Shown here: piece by piece, positions 1 through 6,789 of the stretch | Layout of the letters: the number at the start of each line of letters is the position of its first letter | Position numbering within the stretch: position 1 is the stretch's first letter | The notes under the pieces: generated by a model | What the model saw: only the letters and a program-made list of their open reading frames with translations | The model's database searches: none | What the model was told of the DNA's origin: nothing | Position numbers and translations under genes: made by a program | IMG/VR virus record: IMGVR_UViG_3300047094_000987 | Location: 1 to 60,202 of that record | DNA: 60,202 nucleotides | Strand: one strand, 5' to 3' | Origin: a virus

Positions 1-134
1 AATAAAGCAAGAACCACCCAACCGACGCACATACTAATGATAGAAGCATTACGGTTGTGTCGTCGTATTGCTGCATCGATCATCTCCTGCACTTCTGTGC
101 GAGTTACATAATCATCATCAAATGGTTCCATCAT
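1..134 (-). CDS. Partial small membrane protein
   Basis: The reading frame begins with two adjacent ATG codons inside the ATGA overlap with the preceding gene and runs off the left edge of the window, so only about 44 residues are visible. The start is acidic (MMEPFDDDYVTRTEV), followed by a basic stretch and then a hydrophobic segment around SIISMCVGWVVLAL that looks like a transmembrane helix. No family is recognised. Overlapping starts suggest translational coupling to the 49-aa gene upstream. Confidence 0.6.
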   Translation of the reverse strand, partial: MMEPFDDDYVTRTEVQEMIDAAIRRHNRNASIISMCVGWVVLAL

Positions 135-280
135 TTCTCATCTCCAAGAAACTTTGCAAGAGGATCTCTGCGGGTTTTGACTATTTCGACTGCTCTCTTA
201 TAGAACATATTATCCATGTTCCCAGAGGCTTCAAAAGTCTCCTTGATCTTCACCCAATTATCGTAGGTGCGCTGATCCAT
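131..280 (-). CDS. Conserved-type small protein, 49 aa
   Basis: The frame opens with MDQRTYDNWVKIKETFEASG and ends in a charged tail before TGA, overlapping the next ATG by four bases. It is hydrophilic, with no membrane segment or recognisable catalytic motif. It is probably a small soluble accessory protein of the kind common in cyanophages; its function is not known. A possible sigma-70 promoter lies about 30-55 bases upstream. Confidence 0.65.
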   Translation of the reverse strand: MDQRTYDNWVKIKETFEASGNMDNMFYKRAVEIVKTRRDPLAKFLGDEK

Positions 281-306
281 AGGGTTTAGGTTGAATACTA
301 CTAGTT

Positions 307-334
307 ATGCTAGTGGGTATTTGTACTATGTCAA
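307..334 (-). promoter_or_regulatory. Possible sigma-70 promoter
   Basis: On the minus strand TTGACA (329-334) is followed after 16 bases by TAGCAT (307-312). The -35 is a perfect match but the -10 is weak. It would serve the two small genes at the left end. Confidence 0.4.
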
Positions 335-393
335 GTTTGTGTTGATACAAAAATATAGATTAAGAAAATCTAAAATTTTGTAATATTTGTAAC

Positions 394-479
394 GGAAGCG
401 ACTGGATTCGAACCAGTGGAGGTCTTACCCTCATTTGTTTTCAAGACAAACGCAATAAACCGGACTCTGCCACGCTTCC
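394..479 (-). tRNA. tRNA-Ser(TGA)
   Basis: The reverse complement folds as a cloverleaf with acceptor GGAAGCG/CGCTTCC, a canonical T-loop (GGTTCGAATCC), a long class II variable arm and anticodon loop CTTGAAA reading TGA. CCA is not encoded. Confidence 0.95.
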
Positions 480-490
480 AATAAAAGTCC

Positions 491-748
491 TCAACGGACT
501 TCAAAATCTAAACGTCTTACTTTACGTTGTCTTCTTGCCTCTTGGAAGGCAAGATCTTCGTTAGTAAGAACACCAGGTTTTGATTTATGACCATAAGAGT
601 TTAACATAATAACAGCAGATAAGTCAACTGCTGAAATCTTATCACCACGAATGGATGCCATATTAGAGCAACCACAAGACACAGTTTTCGTAGGATGCCC
701 CTCTAACTCCTTTCCACAGGAGCGGCATCTGATTCTTAAATTTTCCAT
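491..748 (-). CDS. Small zinc-ribbon-like protein, 85 aa
   Basis: The N-terminus has CRSCGKELEG followed by VSCGCSN, a CxxC...CxC arrangement suggesting one structural zinc site (residues about 8-28). The rest is a short alpha/beta-like stretch and a basic tail rich in Arg. A late-type promoter TATAAATA lies 37 bases upstream, so it is probably made late, perhaps as a small nucleic-acid-binding or virion-associated protein. No named family is recognised. It sits between two tRNA genes. Confidence 0.75.
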   Translation of the reverse strand: MENLRIRCRSCGKELEGHPTKTVSCGCSNMASIRGDKISAVDLSAVIMLNSYGHKSKPGVLTNEDLAFQEARRQRKVRRLDFEVR

Positions 749-784
749 TTGTATAATCAGTTATACTTCTTCAATTTTTTTAAA

Positions 785-792
785 TATTTATA
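785..792 (-). promoter_or_regulatory. Late promoter TATAAATA
   Basis: A perfect T4-type late promoter octamer on the minus strand, followed by TTTAAAAAA, 37 bases before the start of the 85-aa zinc-ribbon gene. It lies immediately next to the 3' end of tRNA-Val. Confidence 0.75.
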
Positions 793-793
793 A

Positions 794-865
794 TGGGCAA
801 TATCGGATTCGAACCAATGACCGTCTGCGTGTAAAGCAGCTGCGCTACCGCTGCGCCAATCGCCC
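794..865 (-). tRNA. tRNA-Val(TAC)
   Basis: Cloverleaf on the minus strand with acceptor GGGCGAT/ATTGCCC, T-arm GGTTCGAATCC and anticodon loop TTTACAC reading TAC. 72 nt, no encoded CCA. Confidence 0.94.
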
Positions 866-873
866 ATAAAAAG

Positions 874-1038
874 TCAAGATTGACTCATAAGATATTCAAC
901 TGTATTTGCTACATCATTCATAGCGTCACGGAGATTTTCCCTTTGCCCAGATTCTTGTTTGATAATTGGACGATGGTCATCTGTCAGAGTCCAACGCCAT
1001 TGATTCATTTCAATGCAGAACCAGAGATTAATTTTCAT
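874..1038 (-). CDS. Hypothetical protein, 54 aa
   Basis: The frame starts MKINLWFCIEMNQWRWTLTD and ends with MSQS. Its ATG overlaps the end of the upstream 52-aa gene, indicating coupling. The strand-rich, Trp-rich start suggests a small beta-sheet protein. No family recognised. Confidence 0.65.
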   Translation of the reverse strand: MKINLWFCIEMNQWRWTLTDDHRPIIKQESGQRENLRDAMNDVANTVEYLMSQS

Positions 1039-1186
1039 TCTTAAAGTACTCCAGTTCTATCCAACGAAGAAGTGTATTATATGCATAAATTGATGCTTCT
1101 GTACAATTATCTTCTTTTAGTTTATGAATATAGTATTCAAGCGCCTCAATGACCATTTGACGGTCTGTTTGGGAAATAAGAGACAT
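1028..1186 (-). CDS. Hypothetical protein, 52 aa
   Basis: A clear Shine-Dalgarno AGGAGG lies six bases from the ATG. The product begins MSLISQTDRQMVIEALEYYI and is mostly helical and charged. A sigma-70 promoter with perfect spacing lies just upstream inside the pstS terminator, so this and the following gene form a short early-type operon downstream of pstS. Function unknown. Confidence 0.75.
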   Translation of the reverse strand: MSLISQTDRQMVIEALEYYIHKLKEDNCTEASIYAYNTLLRWIELEYFKNEN

Positions 1187-1207
1187 AAACCTCCTAACTC
1201 GTTATCT

Positions 1208-1236
1208 ATAATACATTAAAAAGGGGGTTTTGTCAA
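1208..1236 (-). promoter_or_regulatory. Sigma-70 promoter inside pstS terminator
   Basis: Minus-strand TTGACA (1231-1236), 17-bp spacer, TATTAT (1208-1213). The -35 hexamer is formed by the loop and stem of the pstS terminator. Confidence 0.7.
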
Positions 1237-1242
1237 CCCCCC
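1218..1242 (-). terminator. Terminator after pstS
   Basis: Seven-base stem GGGGGTT/AACCCCC with a five-base loop, followed by a run of five T on the minus strand, directly downstream of the pstS stop codon. Confidence 0.8.
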
Positions 1243-1250
1243 TATGTATG

Positions 1251-2213
1251 TCAGTTACCGATGCGACCAACAGCAAGACGTGCTTTGTTCAGAACGCTAC
1301 CAGAAAGAGGAACATATCCAAGATCATCAGCAATAGATTGTGCCTTTGTGCTTAGAGCATAGTTAATAGCGGCACGAATATCATCTGCCTTTGCACCATT
1401 ACCTTTCTTATAAGCAAGAATCCAAGTCAAAGTAGAAATGGGATATGCATTTACACCAGCAGGATTGGGGTTCTCGCCAGCAAGGTTTGCATCCAGAGTA
1501 ATACCATTCAGAGCAGCAGAACCAGTTGCAGCAGAAGGTCCAACAAACTTACCTGCCTTGTTTTGAAGAACTGCTGCTTGGAGTTTGTTAGCACGAACAA
1601 ATCCAGTATTCACATAGCCAATCGCACCAGCAGTGTTCTTGATGGTTCCAGCAACACCTTCGTTACCTTTTGAACCAACACCAGTAGGCCACTTGACTGC
1701 CTTACCAACACCAGGAGCCCAACCACCGAATGCATCCAGAGAGTTGGTGAATGCAAAGGTAGTTCCAGATCCATCAGAACGATACACCACTTGAATAGGA
1801 CCAGCGGAGCAACCAAGTGCTTTCCAATCCTTAATGCGTCCAGAGAATACATCAACGGTTTGCTTCTGGGTCAGTTTTAGTTTGCATCCAGGTTTGTTAT
1901 AAGCGACAGCAATCGTTCCACCCACCATAGGGATTTGAACGACACCACGCTTCACCTTTGCTGCTTCCGATGCTTTGATCGGTTCATCAGACGCACCAAA
2001 ATCGACGGTCCCAGCGATGAACTGACGAACACCAGCACCAGAACCAACAGATTGGTAATTAACACGATTTCCAGTAGACGAAGCAAAATCCTGGAACCAT
2101 CGTTGATAAATTGGGGCGGGAAACGTAGCTCCAGCACCATTCAGAGCAGGTCCAGCAAGAGCAGCAGCAGGAGCAGCAACCAGACCAATAGCAATAAGAT
2201 TTTTGAGTTTCAT
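1251..2213 (-). CDS. pstS: Phosphate ABC transporter substrate-binding protein PstS
   Basis: The 320-aa product starts with a signal peptide (MKLKNLIAIGLVAAPAAALA) and continues with the PstS hallmark GAGATFPAPIYQRW and the phosphate-loop-like stretches VGSGAGVRQF and YRSDGSGTTFAF. It is a periplasmic high-affinity phosphate-binding protein that would work with the host Pst permease. Cyanophage pstS is an established auxiliary gene expressed under phosphate stress. The start at 2213 was chosen because the signal peptide begins there; an upstream in-frame ATG (2279) would add a tail that overlaps the promoter. A Pho-box-like direct repeat and a -10 lie upstream, and a terminator follows. Confidence 0.95.
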   Translation of the reverse strand: MKLKNLIAIGLVAAPAAALAGPALNGAGATFPAPIYQRWFQDFASSTGNRVNYQSVGSGAGVRQFIAGTVDFGASDEPIKASEAAKVKRGVVQIPMVGGTIAVAYNKPGCKLKLTQKQTVDVFSGRIKDWKALGCSAGPIQVVYRSDGSGTTFAFTNSLDAFGGWAPGVGKAVKWPTGVGSKGNEGVAGTIKNTAGAIGYVNTGFVRANKLQAAVLQNKAGKFVGPSAATGSAALNGITLDANLAGENPNPAGVNAYPISTLTWILAYKKGNGAKADDIRAAINYALSTKAQSIADDLGYVPLSGSVLNKARLAVGRIGN

Positions 2214-2249
2214 AAAAAGTTTTTTGGAAGTGAATTGACTTCGTAAGTA

Positions 2250-2294
2250 ATAATACTGGAAGAGAACCTTAAAGTCCACTAAGATTTGGTTAAG
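2250..2294 (-). promoter_or_regulatory. Putative Pho box and promoter of pstS
   Basis: On the minus strand three 8-bp units lie at an exact 11-bp period: CTTAACCA (2287-2294), CTTAGTGG (2276-2283) and TTAAGGTT (2265-2272). The first fits the cyanobacterial Pho-box consensus PyTTAAPyPy(T/A). A -10 element TATTAT (2250-2255) follows at a suitable distance. This suggests control by the host PhoB response regulator. Confidence 0.65.
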
Positions 2295-2307
2295 GTTCTG
2301 GTTTCAT

Positions 2308-2335
2308 AAAAAAGCACCCCTTTCTGGGGTGCTTT
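2308..2335 (-). terminator. Terminator after porin gene
   Basis: Ten-base perfect stem AAAGCACCCC/GGGGTGCTTT, five-base loop, followed by a T-run on the minus strand. It separates the porin gene from pstS. Confidence 0.9.
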
Positions 2336-2357
2336 CACTCAACTTATGAGTGGTTTA

Positions 2358-3851
2358 TCAGAAACGGAAGGTAGTTTGAATTACACCACCATAGTTGGAA
2401 GAGGTATCCGAAAGTGCCTGATTGTTCGAAACATAGAACACTGCAGGAGTAACAGTGATGTTGTCGCTCACACGATACTTATAGAACAGTTCCCACATAG
2501 TTGCTTCCTTAGTAAGTCCTTCTGCATTACCAGGCTGACCGATAGCAAAACCAGCAGAATTACCCTTAGCAAGTACATCAGACCACTGGAGACCAGCGTA
2601 CCAAGTTTGCGAATCGGTAGCGCCATTAGGAGTTGCTTCACCTTCGGCATTCAGACTTACAGTATTCCAACCATAACCACCACTCACAGAAGGAATGATG
2701 CCAGACTTGGAAGGTTGCCAGTAAGCACTCAGAGCATAACCATTAGAGGTTTGACCAGGAGCAAGAGCACCAGAAGAACCCAGAACACCATTGAAGGTGC
2801 GAACACGAGTGCCTTCAGTACCATAACGATAACCGAATGCAACACCATAATTAGGAGCACGGTAACCAATCTGAGCAAGAGTGTTCAGAGCACCTTTTTC
2901 GTTAAACTCACCTTTGGTGGAATCAGAACCACCTTGTGCAACATAGTTCAGACCAGCAACAAAACCTTTCTTACCTTGCACCCATTGAGCACCAAAACCA
3001 GAACCAGTTGCCTTGTTGTAGACACCAGGAGCACCAGCAAGTTGGAAGAAGTCCAGAACATCCGACTTATAAGCAGAAGGAATCCAGGTCATCTCAGTGT
3101 TACGAACCAGAGCACCAGCAGTCAGAGTTACACCCTTAGCAAGAGCAGGGAAACTATAATACAGACGATCCAGTTTAACTACATCAGCAGTGCTCTCTGC
3201 CTTATCCAGTTTGAACAGTGAAGAACTGGAACCAAAGGGTTGAGAAGAGAAATTACCAGAACGCAGACGAGTGCGAAGAAGATCCTTTCCAGTGAAAGAA
3301 GTATCAAGATTGATACGAAGATCGTAATTGAAAGCAGTATTGCCTACATTGGTACTGGCATCCTTACCAGGAACCCAAGCATTATCAACACCACCAAGAA
3401 CGAAAGATGCTTCACCTTTCAGTTTGGTAGTGGTGGAGAATTGAGTTGCTTCCAGAGCACCCACTTTTGCTTCCAGTTTATCTACACGACCACGAATTAC
3501 TGCAAGTTCATCAGCAAACTCCTTTGCAAGACGTTGAAGTTCATCAGTAACTTCGGTTACACGGTCAAGGCAAGCATTCAGAAGTGCTGCTGCCTCAAAT
3601 CGGGTCATTGCCTTACCACCACCATAGGTGCCGTTAGGATAACCAGCAACGCAACCATAACGCTCTACAAGGTTGCTGAGTGCCTGATATGCCCAATCCG
3701 AAGGTTGAACATCAGACAGTTGTGAGACACTTGTAACCTGCTCAGAAGAGTATTGGTTGACTGCTGCCATATTCAGATCTGCGGCATTCGCAGCAACAGG
3801 AGCAACCATTCCCAGAGCAACAGGTGCAAGCATCAGTTGTTTGAGTTTCAT
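2358..3851 (-). CDS. SLH-domain OprB-type outer membrane porin (SomA-like)
   Basis: The 497-aa product has a signal peptide (MKLKQLMLAPVALGM...AANA), an SLH-like domain at about 30-95 (VQPSDWAYQALSNLVERYGC, YPNGTYGGGKAMTRFEAAALLN), a short coiled coil (DELAVIRGRVDKLEAKVGAL) and a long beta-strand-rich barrel ending in aromatic phenylalanine (QTTFRF), the usual C-terminal signature of outer membrane proteins. This is the architecture of cyanobacterial SomA/OprB porins, where SLH binds the cell wall. It shares its first residues MKLK and upstream TTTTTATGAAACTCAAA with pstS. It probably changes outer-membrane permeability of the infected cell. A sigma-70 promoter precedes it. Confidence 0.85.
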   Translation of the reverse strand: MKLKQLMLAPVALGMVAPVAANAADLNMAAVNQYSSEQVTSVSQLSDVQPSDWAYQALSNLVERYGCVAGYPNGTYGGGKAMTRFEAAALLNACLDRVTEVTDELQRLAKEFADELAVIRGRVDKLEAKVGALEATQFSTTTKLKGEASFVLGGVDNAWVPGKDASTNVGNTAFNYDLRINLDTSFTGKDLLRTRLRSGNFSSQPFGSSSSLFKLDKAESTADVVKLDRLYYSFPALAKGVTLTAGALVRNTEMTWIPSAYKSDVLDFFQLAGAPGVYNKATGSGFGAQWVQGKKGFVAGLNYVAQGGSDSTKGEFNEKGALNTLAQIGYRAPNYGVAFGYRYGTEGTRVRTFNGVLGSSGALAPGQTSNGYALSAYWQPSKSGIIPSVSGGYGWNTVSLNAEGEATPNGATDSQTWYAGLQWSDVLAKGNSAGFAIGQPGNAEGLTKEATMWELFYKYRVSDNITVTPAVFYVSNNQALSDTSSNYGGVIQTTFRF

Positions 3852-3922
3852 AAAAAATTTGTTTTTAGTACTAAACGACATAGTGAAAATCGTGCAAGTA
3901 GTTGCGGCACGATTGATCACGG

Positions 3923-3956
3923 TATTTATCTTAACATTTTCTTTGGGATCAGTCAA
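3923..3956 (-). promoter_or_regulatory. Sigma-70 promoter of porin, overlapping late motif
   Basis: TTGACT (3951-3956), 17-bp spacer, TAAGAT (3928-3933) on the minus strand. The -10 is merged with GATAAATA (3923-3930), a late-promoter-like octamer, so early and late expression may both start here. Confidence 0.7.
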
Positions 3957-3973
3957 GCTTTTTGGTTTTATAA

Positions 3974-4044
3974 GCGGAGTATCGGATTCGAACCGACGAC
4001 ATCTAACTTGGAAGGATAGCGTTCTACCACTGAACTAACTCCGC
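3974..4044 (-). tRNA. tRNA-Gly(TCC)
   Basis: Acceptor GCGGAGT/ACTCCGC, T-arm GGTTCGAATCC, anticodon loop CTTCCAA reading TCC, 71 nt on the minus strand. Confidence 0.94.
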
Positions 4045-4048
4045 AATG

Positions 4049-4119
4049 TGAGAGTGGAAGGTTTCGCATCCTTCTACTGTATCCCTTGTCGGGGTGCCTT
4101 ACTTTTGGCTTCACTCTCA
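4049..4119 (-). ncRNA. tRNA-like element 1 (degenerate tRNA or small stable RNA)
   Basis: A 71-nt segment in the tRNA cluster whose ends pair over eight bases (TGAGAGTG/CACTCTCA). On the minus strand it has a D-arm-like GCC...GGC stem resembling tRNA-Gln and a T-arm-like GAAGG/CCTTC stem with loop containing TGCGAAA, close to the canonical TTCGAAA. The anticodon arm is not canonical: C-rich CCC/GGG with a short loop and no U33. It ends four bases before tRNA-Gly. It may be a decayed tRNA or a separate structured RNA. Confidence 0.5.
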
Positions 4120-4145
4120 GCACTTCACTTCACACGGACTTGTAA

Positions 4146-4174
4146 AGTATAAGACATAATGAATATTATGTCAA
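4146..4174 (-). promoter_or_regulatory. Sigma-70 promoter inside tRNA cluster
   Basis: TTGACA (4169-4174), 17-bp spacer, TATACT (4146-4151) on the minus strand. It starts at the last base of tRNA-Thr and would drive tRNA-like element 1 and tRNA-Gly. Confidence 0.7.
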
Positions 4175-4245
4175 GCCCCCGACAAGATTTGAACTTGCGA
4201 CATCGGCTTTACAAAAGCCGCGCTCTACCACTGAGCTACAAGGGC
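4174..4245 (-). tRNA. tRNA-Thr(TGT)
   Basis: Acceptor GCCCTTG/CGGGGGC (two G-T pairs), T-loop AGTTCAAATCT, anticodon loop TTTGTAA reading TGT, 72 nt. Confidence 0.93.
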
Positions 4246-4318
4246 AACTAGCGGGGGTGATCAAATCCCCGACCTAAGTAAACTTAGGATTTAGAGGAAG
4301 TCCCAGACATTTCTAGTT
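4246..4318 (-). ncRNA. tRNA-like element 2
   Basis: A 73-nt segment that exactly fills the space before tRNA-Thr. On the minus strand the ends pair (AACTAG/CTAGTT), the middle forms a strong hairpin CCTAAG/CTTAGG in the anticodon-arm position, and the 3' half forms CGGGG/CCCCG around TTTGATC, one base from the canonical T-loop TTCGATC. No good D-arm is seen and the loop gives no sensible anticodon. It is either a decayed tRNA or a stable RNA like the T4 species C and D. Confidence 0.45.
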
Positions 4319-4325
4319 CTCCCTA

Positions 4326-4397
4326 CTCCACAACCTGGATTCGAACCAGGGACCAAATGATTAACAGTCATCTGCGCTACCGCTGCGCCATTGTGGA
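4326..4397 (-). tRNA. tRNA-Asn(GTT)
   Basis: Acceptor TCCACAA/TTGTGGA, T-arm GGTTCGAATCC, anticodon loop CTGTTAA reading GTT, 72 nt on the minus strand. Confidence 0.94.
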
Positions 4398-4425
4398 TTA
4401 TAAATTTGGAGAATAAATCTCCAAC

Positions 4426-4498
4426 GGACCAGGTAGGATTCGAACCTACGGCTAACCGCTTAGAAGGCGGATACTCTTGTCCACTGAGTTACTGGTCC
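4426..4498 (-). tRNA. tRNA-Arg(TCT)
   Basis: Acceptor GGACCAG/CTGGTCC, T-arm GGTTCGAATCC, anticodon loop CTTCTAA reading TCT, 73 nt. It is the first gene after the perfect promoter at 4516-4544. Confidence 0.94.
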
Positions 4499-4515
4499 AA
4501 TTGAATCACTTGTTT

Positions 4516-4544
4516 ATTATAGATGGGAGGAGGGCATCTGTCAA
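4516..4544 (-). promoter_or_regulatory. Consensus sigma-70 promoter of tRNA cluster
   Basis: Perfect TTGACA (4539-4544), 17-bp spacer, perfect TATAAT (4516-4521), reading into tRNA-Arg, tRNA-Asn, tRNA-like element 2 and tRNA-Thr. Confidence 0.85.
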
Positions 4545-4567
4545 GCCCCCCTCACCTATTCAGTTTG

Positions 4568-5200
4568 TCAAACTTCTACCGTGATCAGTCGGTTAGCATA
4601 TTCATGAGCATAAGATGTACGAGCACCATGAATGCCCCAACCAATCCAACTGTACGCATAGTTCATGTAGCGATCGATAGACTTACCAGGAGTTTTCATT
4701 CGGTCTTCGATTCGTTTCCATTGAACTTCATTCGTCAGATAACGAAGTTGCGTTGGAAGTGTTGATGGAGAACCACCAAACTTCTTAGCAAAATCACCCA
4801 ATCCATAATAACGATCGGCAGATGTCCATTGGATCAGTCCATAACCACGACCGCAGTGATGGTACTGAGTCCTGCTACCACCTTCACAAATATTAGGCAC
4901 GAACATAGATTCCTGCTTAATATTGCCCATGATAGTAGCAAGGGCGTTTCTGTCTTTAATTCCTTGATCTTGGAAATAATCCAAGGCAAGTTGTTCATGT
5001 TCTGAACACCCTTTACAAATTAGCCTTTTCTCTTTTGGCTTTTCGGGAGCAACCTCTCGGATCGCTGTCGTAGTTTCAAACTCCTTAACAACAGAAAATG
5101 GCGCTGGTGGTGCCGTCAAAGGAGGAAATACAGGCAGTGTTGCCATATTGGTTGTAACCGATGCCAGAAGGGGCAGGGCTACAGTAAAGATGTTTTGCAT
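4568..5200 (-). CDS. Phage tail lysozyme-like protein with signal peptide
   Basis: The 210-aa product begins with an apparent signal sequence (MQNIFTVALPLLASV), a proline-rich linker and a C-terminal domain (about 80-205) of the phage lysozyme 2 type: DYFQDQGIKDRNALATIMGN, then IKQESMFVP with the likely catalytic Glu, and GYGLIQWTSADRY. It should cleave peptidoglycan. The export signal is unusual for a virion lysozyme and suggests action in the periplasm. The ATG at 5200 was chosen over an upstream ATG at 5269 because it starts the hydrophobic signal. A sigma-70 promoter lies upstream. Confidence 0.85.
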   Translation of the reverse strand: MQNIFTVALPLLASVTTNMATLPVFPPLTAPPAPFSVVKEFETTTAIREVAPEKPKEKRLICKGCSEHEQLALDYFQDQGIKDRNALATIMGNIKQESMFVPNICEGGSRTQYHHCGRGYGLIQWTSADRYYGLGDFAKKFGGSPSTLPTQLRYLTNEVQWKRIEDRMKTPGKSIDRYMNYAYSWIGWGIHGARTSYAHEYANRLITVEV

Positions 5201-5323
5201 TAAAATTAATTGAACTCTACATCCGTATAGAAGGGGGGTACACCACCTCTCTCGAAGGGCACCTTCCACGGCTCTAATGTCACATCACAGACTCATAATA
5301 AAATCCCTGATATGGGATTTTCC

Positions 5324-5352
5324 ATATTAAGTTTTTATTTAGGATTTGTCAA
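5324..5352 (-). promoter_or_regulatory. Sigma-70 promoter of lysozyme-like gene
   Basis: TTGACA (5347-5352), 17-bp spacer, TAATAT (5324-5329) on the minus strand. The predicted start of transcription falls in an eight-base inverted repeat AAAATCCC/GGGATTTT (about 5300-5321). The 5201-5411 gap holds only this and the divergent start. Confidence 0.7.
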
Positions 5353-5411
5353 GTAGACCACTTCTAAAAATGGTTGTGCTAAATACTTGTAGTGTTTATT
5401 ACTCAAGAAAA

Positions 5412-5876
5412 ATGAAGAAAGTTCTTTTAGTCCTTTCTACATTATTCTTAGTTAATCCTGCTGGTGCTGCTGAAATTACATCAAAAATTACTGATTCCGT
5501 TCAACTTGGTGTTCAGGGTGCAGCGATTCAAACCGAAAGAGTAGGTGCTTCCTATTCTGTTTCAGGTACAAATATTGACGTTACTACTCTTGGTGGAGTT
5601 GGTGGCGCAGGTTCATATGGCATTGATACAAACGGTCAAGCATTTACTTTCTCAGAAACTCAACGCGCTGCTGATACAGCAGTCACCACTCAGTCGGTCT
5701 CTGGTGGAGTTATTGCTTCTCCCAACCTTTATGGGAATTCTACTACTCAGTTAGCAGGAGATAAAGGTTCTCTTGCAGGTTCTCTAAGTGGAACTGGCGT
5801 TCCTAGCGTAACTGCTGGTGGTCCTGGTACAACTGCAACAGCACAAAGAACAATCGAATTAAGTGTATTCAAATGA
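5412..5876 (+). CDS. Exported protein A, 154 aa
   Basis: Signal peptide MKKVLLVLSTLFLVNPAGAA is followed by a Gly/Thr/Ser-rich beta-type protein. It shares the motif SYSVSGTNID...FTFSETQ with the next gene (SYTVTGTNIN...FQFSETT), so the two are paralogs. First gene of a tight four-gene plus-strand operon (four-base overlap with the next). The ATG at 5412 starts the signal peptide; an upstream in-frame ATG at 5346 is less likely. Function unknown; it should act outside the cytoplasm. Confidence 0.8.
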   Translation: MKKVLLVLSTLFLVNPAGAAEITSKITDSVQLGVQGAAIQTERVGASYSVSGTNIDVTTLGGVGGAGSYGIDTNGQAFTFSETQRAADTAVTTQSVSGGVIASPNLYGNSTTQLAGDKGSLAGSLSGTGVPSVTAGGPGTTATAQRTIELSVFK

Positions 5877-6238
5877 GATACATAACTCCCGTTCTGCTTT
5901 TAGCAGCGGGAGTCATTTGTACTCCTGCATATGCTGAAAGTGTTGTACCTAATTTTACCAGAGGAACAATCACAGCAGAAACTAAGACACGCACAGAAAT
6001 CGTTGAGACGATTAAACAAATAGAATATACCACTGGGACATCTTATACAGTCACAGGCACGAATATCAATATTCCTGGTACTCCTACGCCTGGTGCTAAT
6101 TATAGCGTTATGACTCAAGGTGCTCCGTTCCAGTTCAGTGAAACAACACTTGGGCCTGGGGTGGCTAAGGAAACATGGATAGAAAGAACCACTACACAAG
6201 ATTCAACAACAAACTCAGTATCAGTCTTTACGCAATAG
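5873..6238 (+). CDS. Exported protein B, 121 aa
   Basis: Signal peptide MRYITPVLLLAAGVICTPAYA then a short charged helix (TKTRTEIVETIKQIEY) and the beta-rich motif SYTVTGTNINI shared with exported protein A. The ATGA overlap with protein A and the 64-base overlap with the next gene indicate coupled translation. Probably a small secreted or periplasmic structural subunit; no family is named with confidence. Confidence 0.8.
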   Translation: MRYITPVLLLAAGVICTPAYAESVVPNFTRGTITAETKTRTEIVETIKQIEYTTGTSYTVTGTNINIPGTPTPGANYSVMTQGAPFQFSETTLGPGVAKETWIERTTTQDSTTNSVSVFTQ

Positions 6239-6789
6239 CAACTATACTATTATTAACACTTGCAGGTTCGAGTAGAAGTAAAGCACAACAAGCTCCATCC
6301 AATACAAATATAGCAGGACCTTCGGCATCTGCCACTGGTAATGTTACAAACCAGGCAGTTCAGGTGTTACAAGGTCCTTACGCCATGAATACTTTCGGTA
6401 GTGGAGTTAGTTGTCAAGGTCCAACAATGAGTCTCTCTCCTTTCATTTTAGGAAGTCTAAATGGGGGAGCAGATCCATCACAATATCAATCTCATAGTGG
6501 AAATGCTGGATTTTCAATGGGATTTAACTTCCCACTTGATGGAAGTCTTACTGAGATCTGTAAATCAAGAGCTAAAGTAGAAATTGCAAGACAACAAGCA
6601 GAAGCAGATAAAGCAAGACTTGATTTTGAACTTGTAAGATTATTAAAATGTGGTGAAGCGATTAAAAATGGAATTAGTTTCCATCCAGAAAGTCCATATT
6701 TTAAAATTTGTGCTGATGTTGTTGTGAAGTATCCACGAGTACAGGATGTCGTCAATGGAAATACAACCAATCAAATCAGTAAAAATTGA
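6175..6789 (+). CDS. Exported or membrane-anchored protein C, 204 aa
   Basis: A basic N-terminus followed by a hydrophobic segment (LSISLYAIATILLLTLAG) acts as a signal or anchor. The middle is Gly/Ser/Asn-rich, and residues about 125-165 form a charged helix (AKVEIARQQAEADKARLDFE) likely to be a coiled coil. Four cysteines (SCQGP, EICKS, LKCGE, KICAD) suggest disulfides outside the cytoplasm. It overlaps both neighbours, so the four genes are probably made together as one assembly. Confidence 0.75.
   Translation: MDRKNHYTRFNNKLSISLYAIATILLLTLAGSSRSKAQQAPSNTNIAGPSASATGNVTNQAVQVLQGPYAMNTFGSGVSCQGPTMSLSPFILGSLNGGADPSQYQSHSGNAGFSMGFNFPLDGSLTEICKSRAKVEIARQQAEADKARLDFELVRLLKCGEAIKNGISFHPESPYFKICADVVVKYPRVQDVVNGNTTNQISKN

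Noticed and set aside
2346-3221. 291-aa plus-strand frame across the porin gene
   Set aside because: Complement of porin codons, low-complexity Ser/Thr/Ile, no start signal.
5300-5321. Inverted repeat AAAATCCC/GGGATTTT as a terminator
   Set aside because: It lies in the divergent promoter region with no gene ending there; more likely part of the minus leader.
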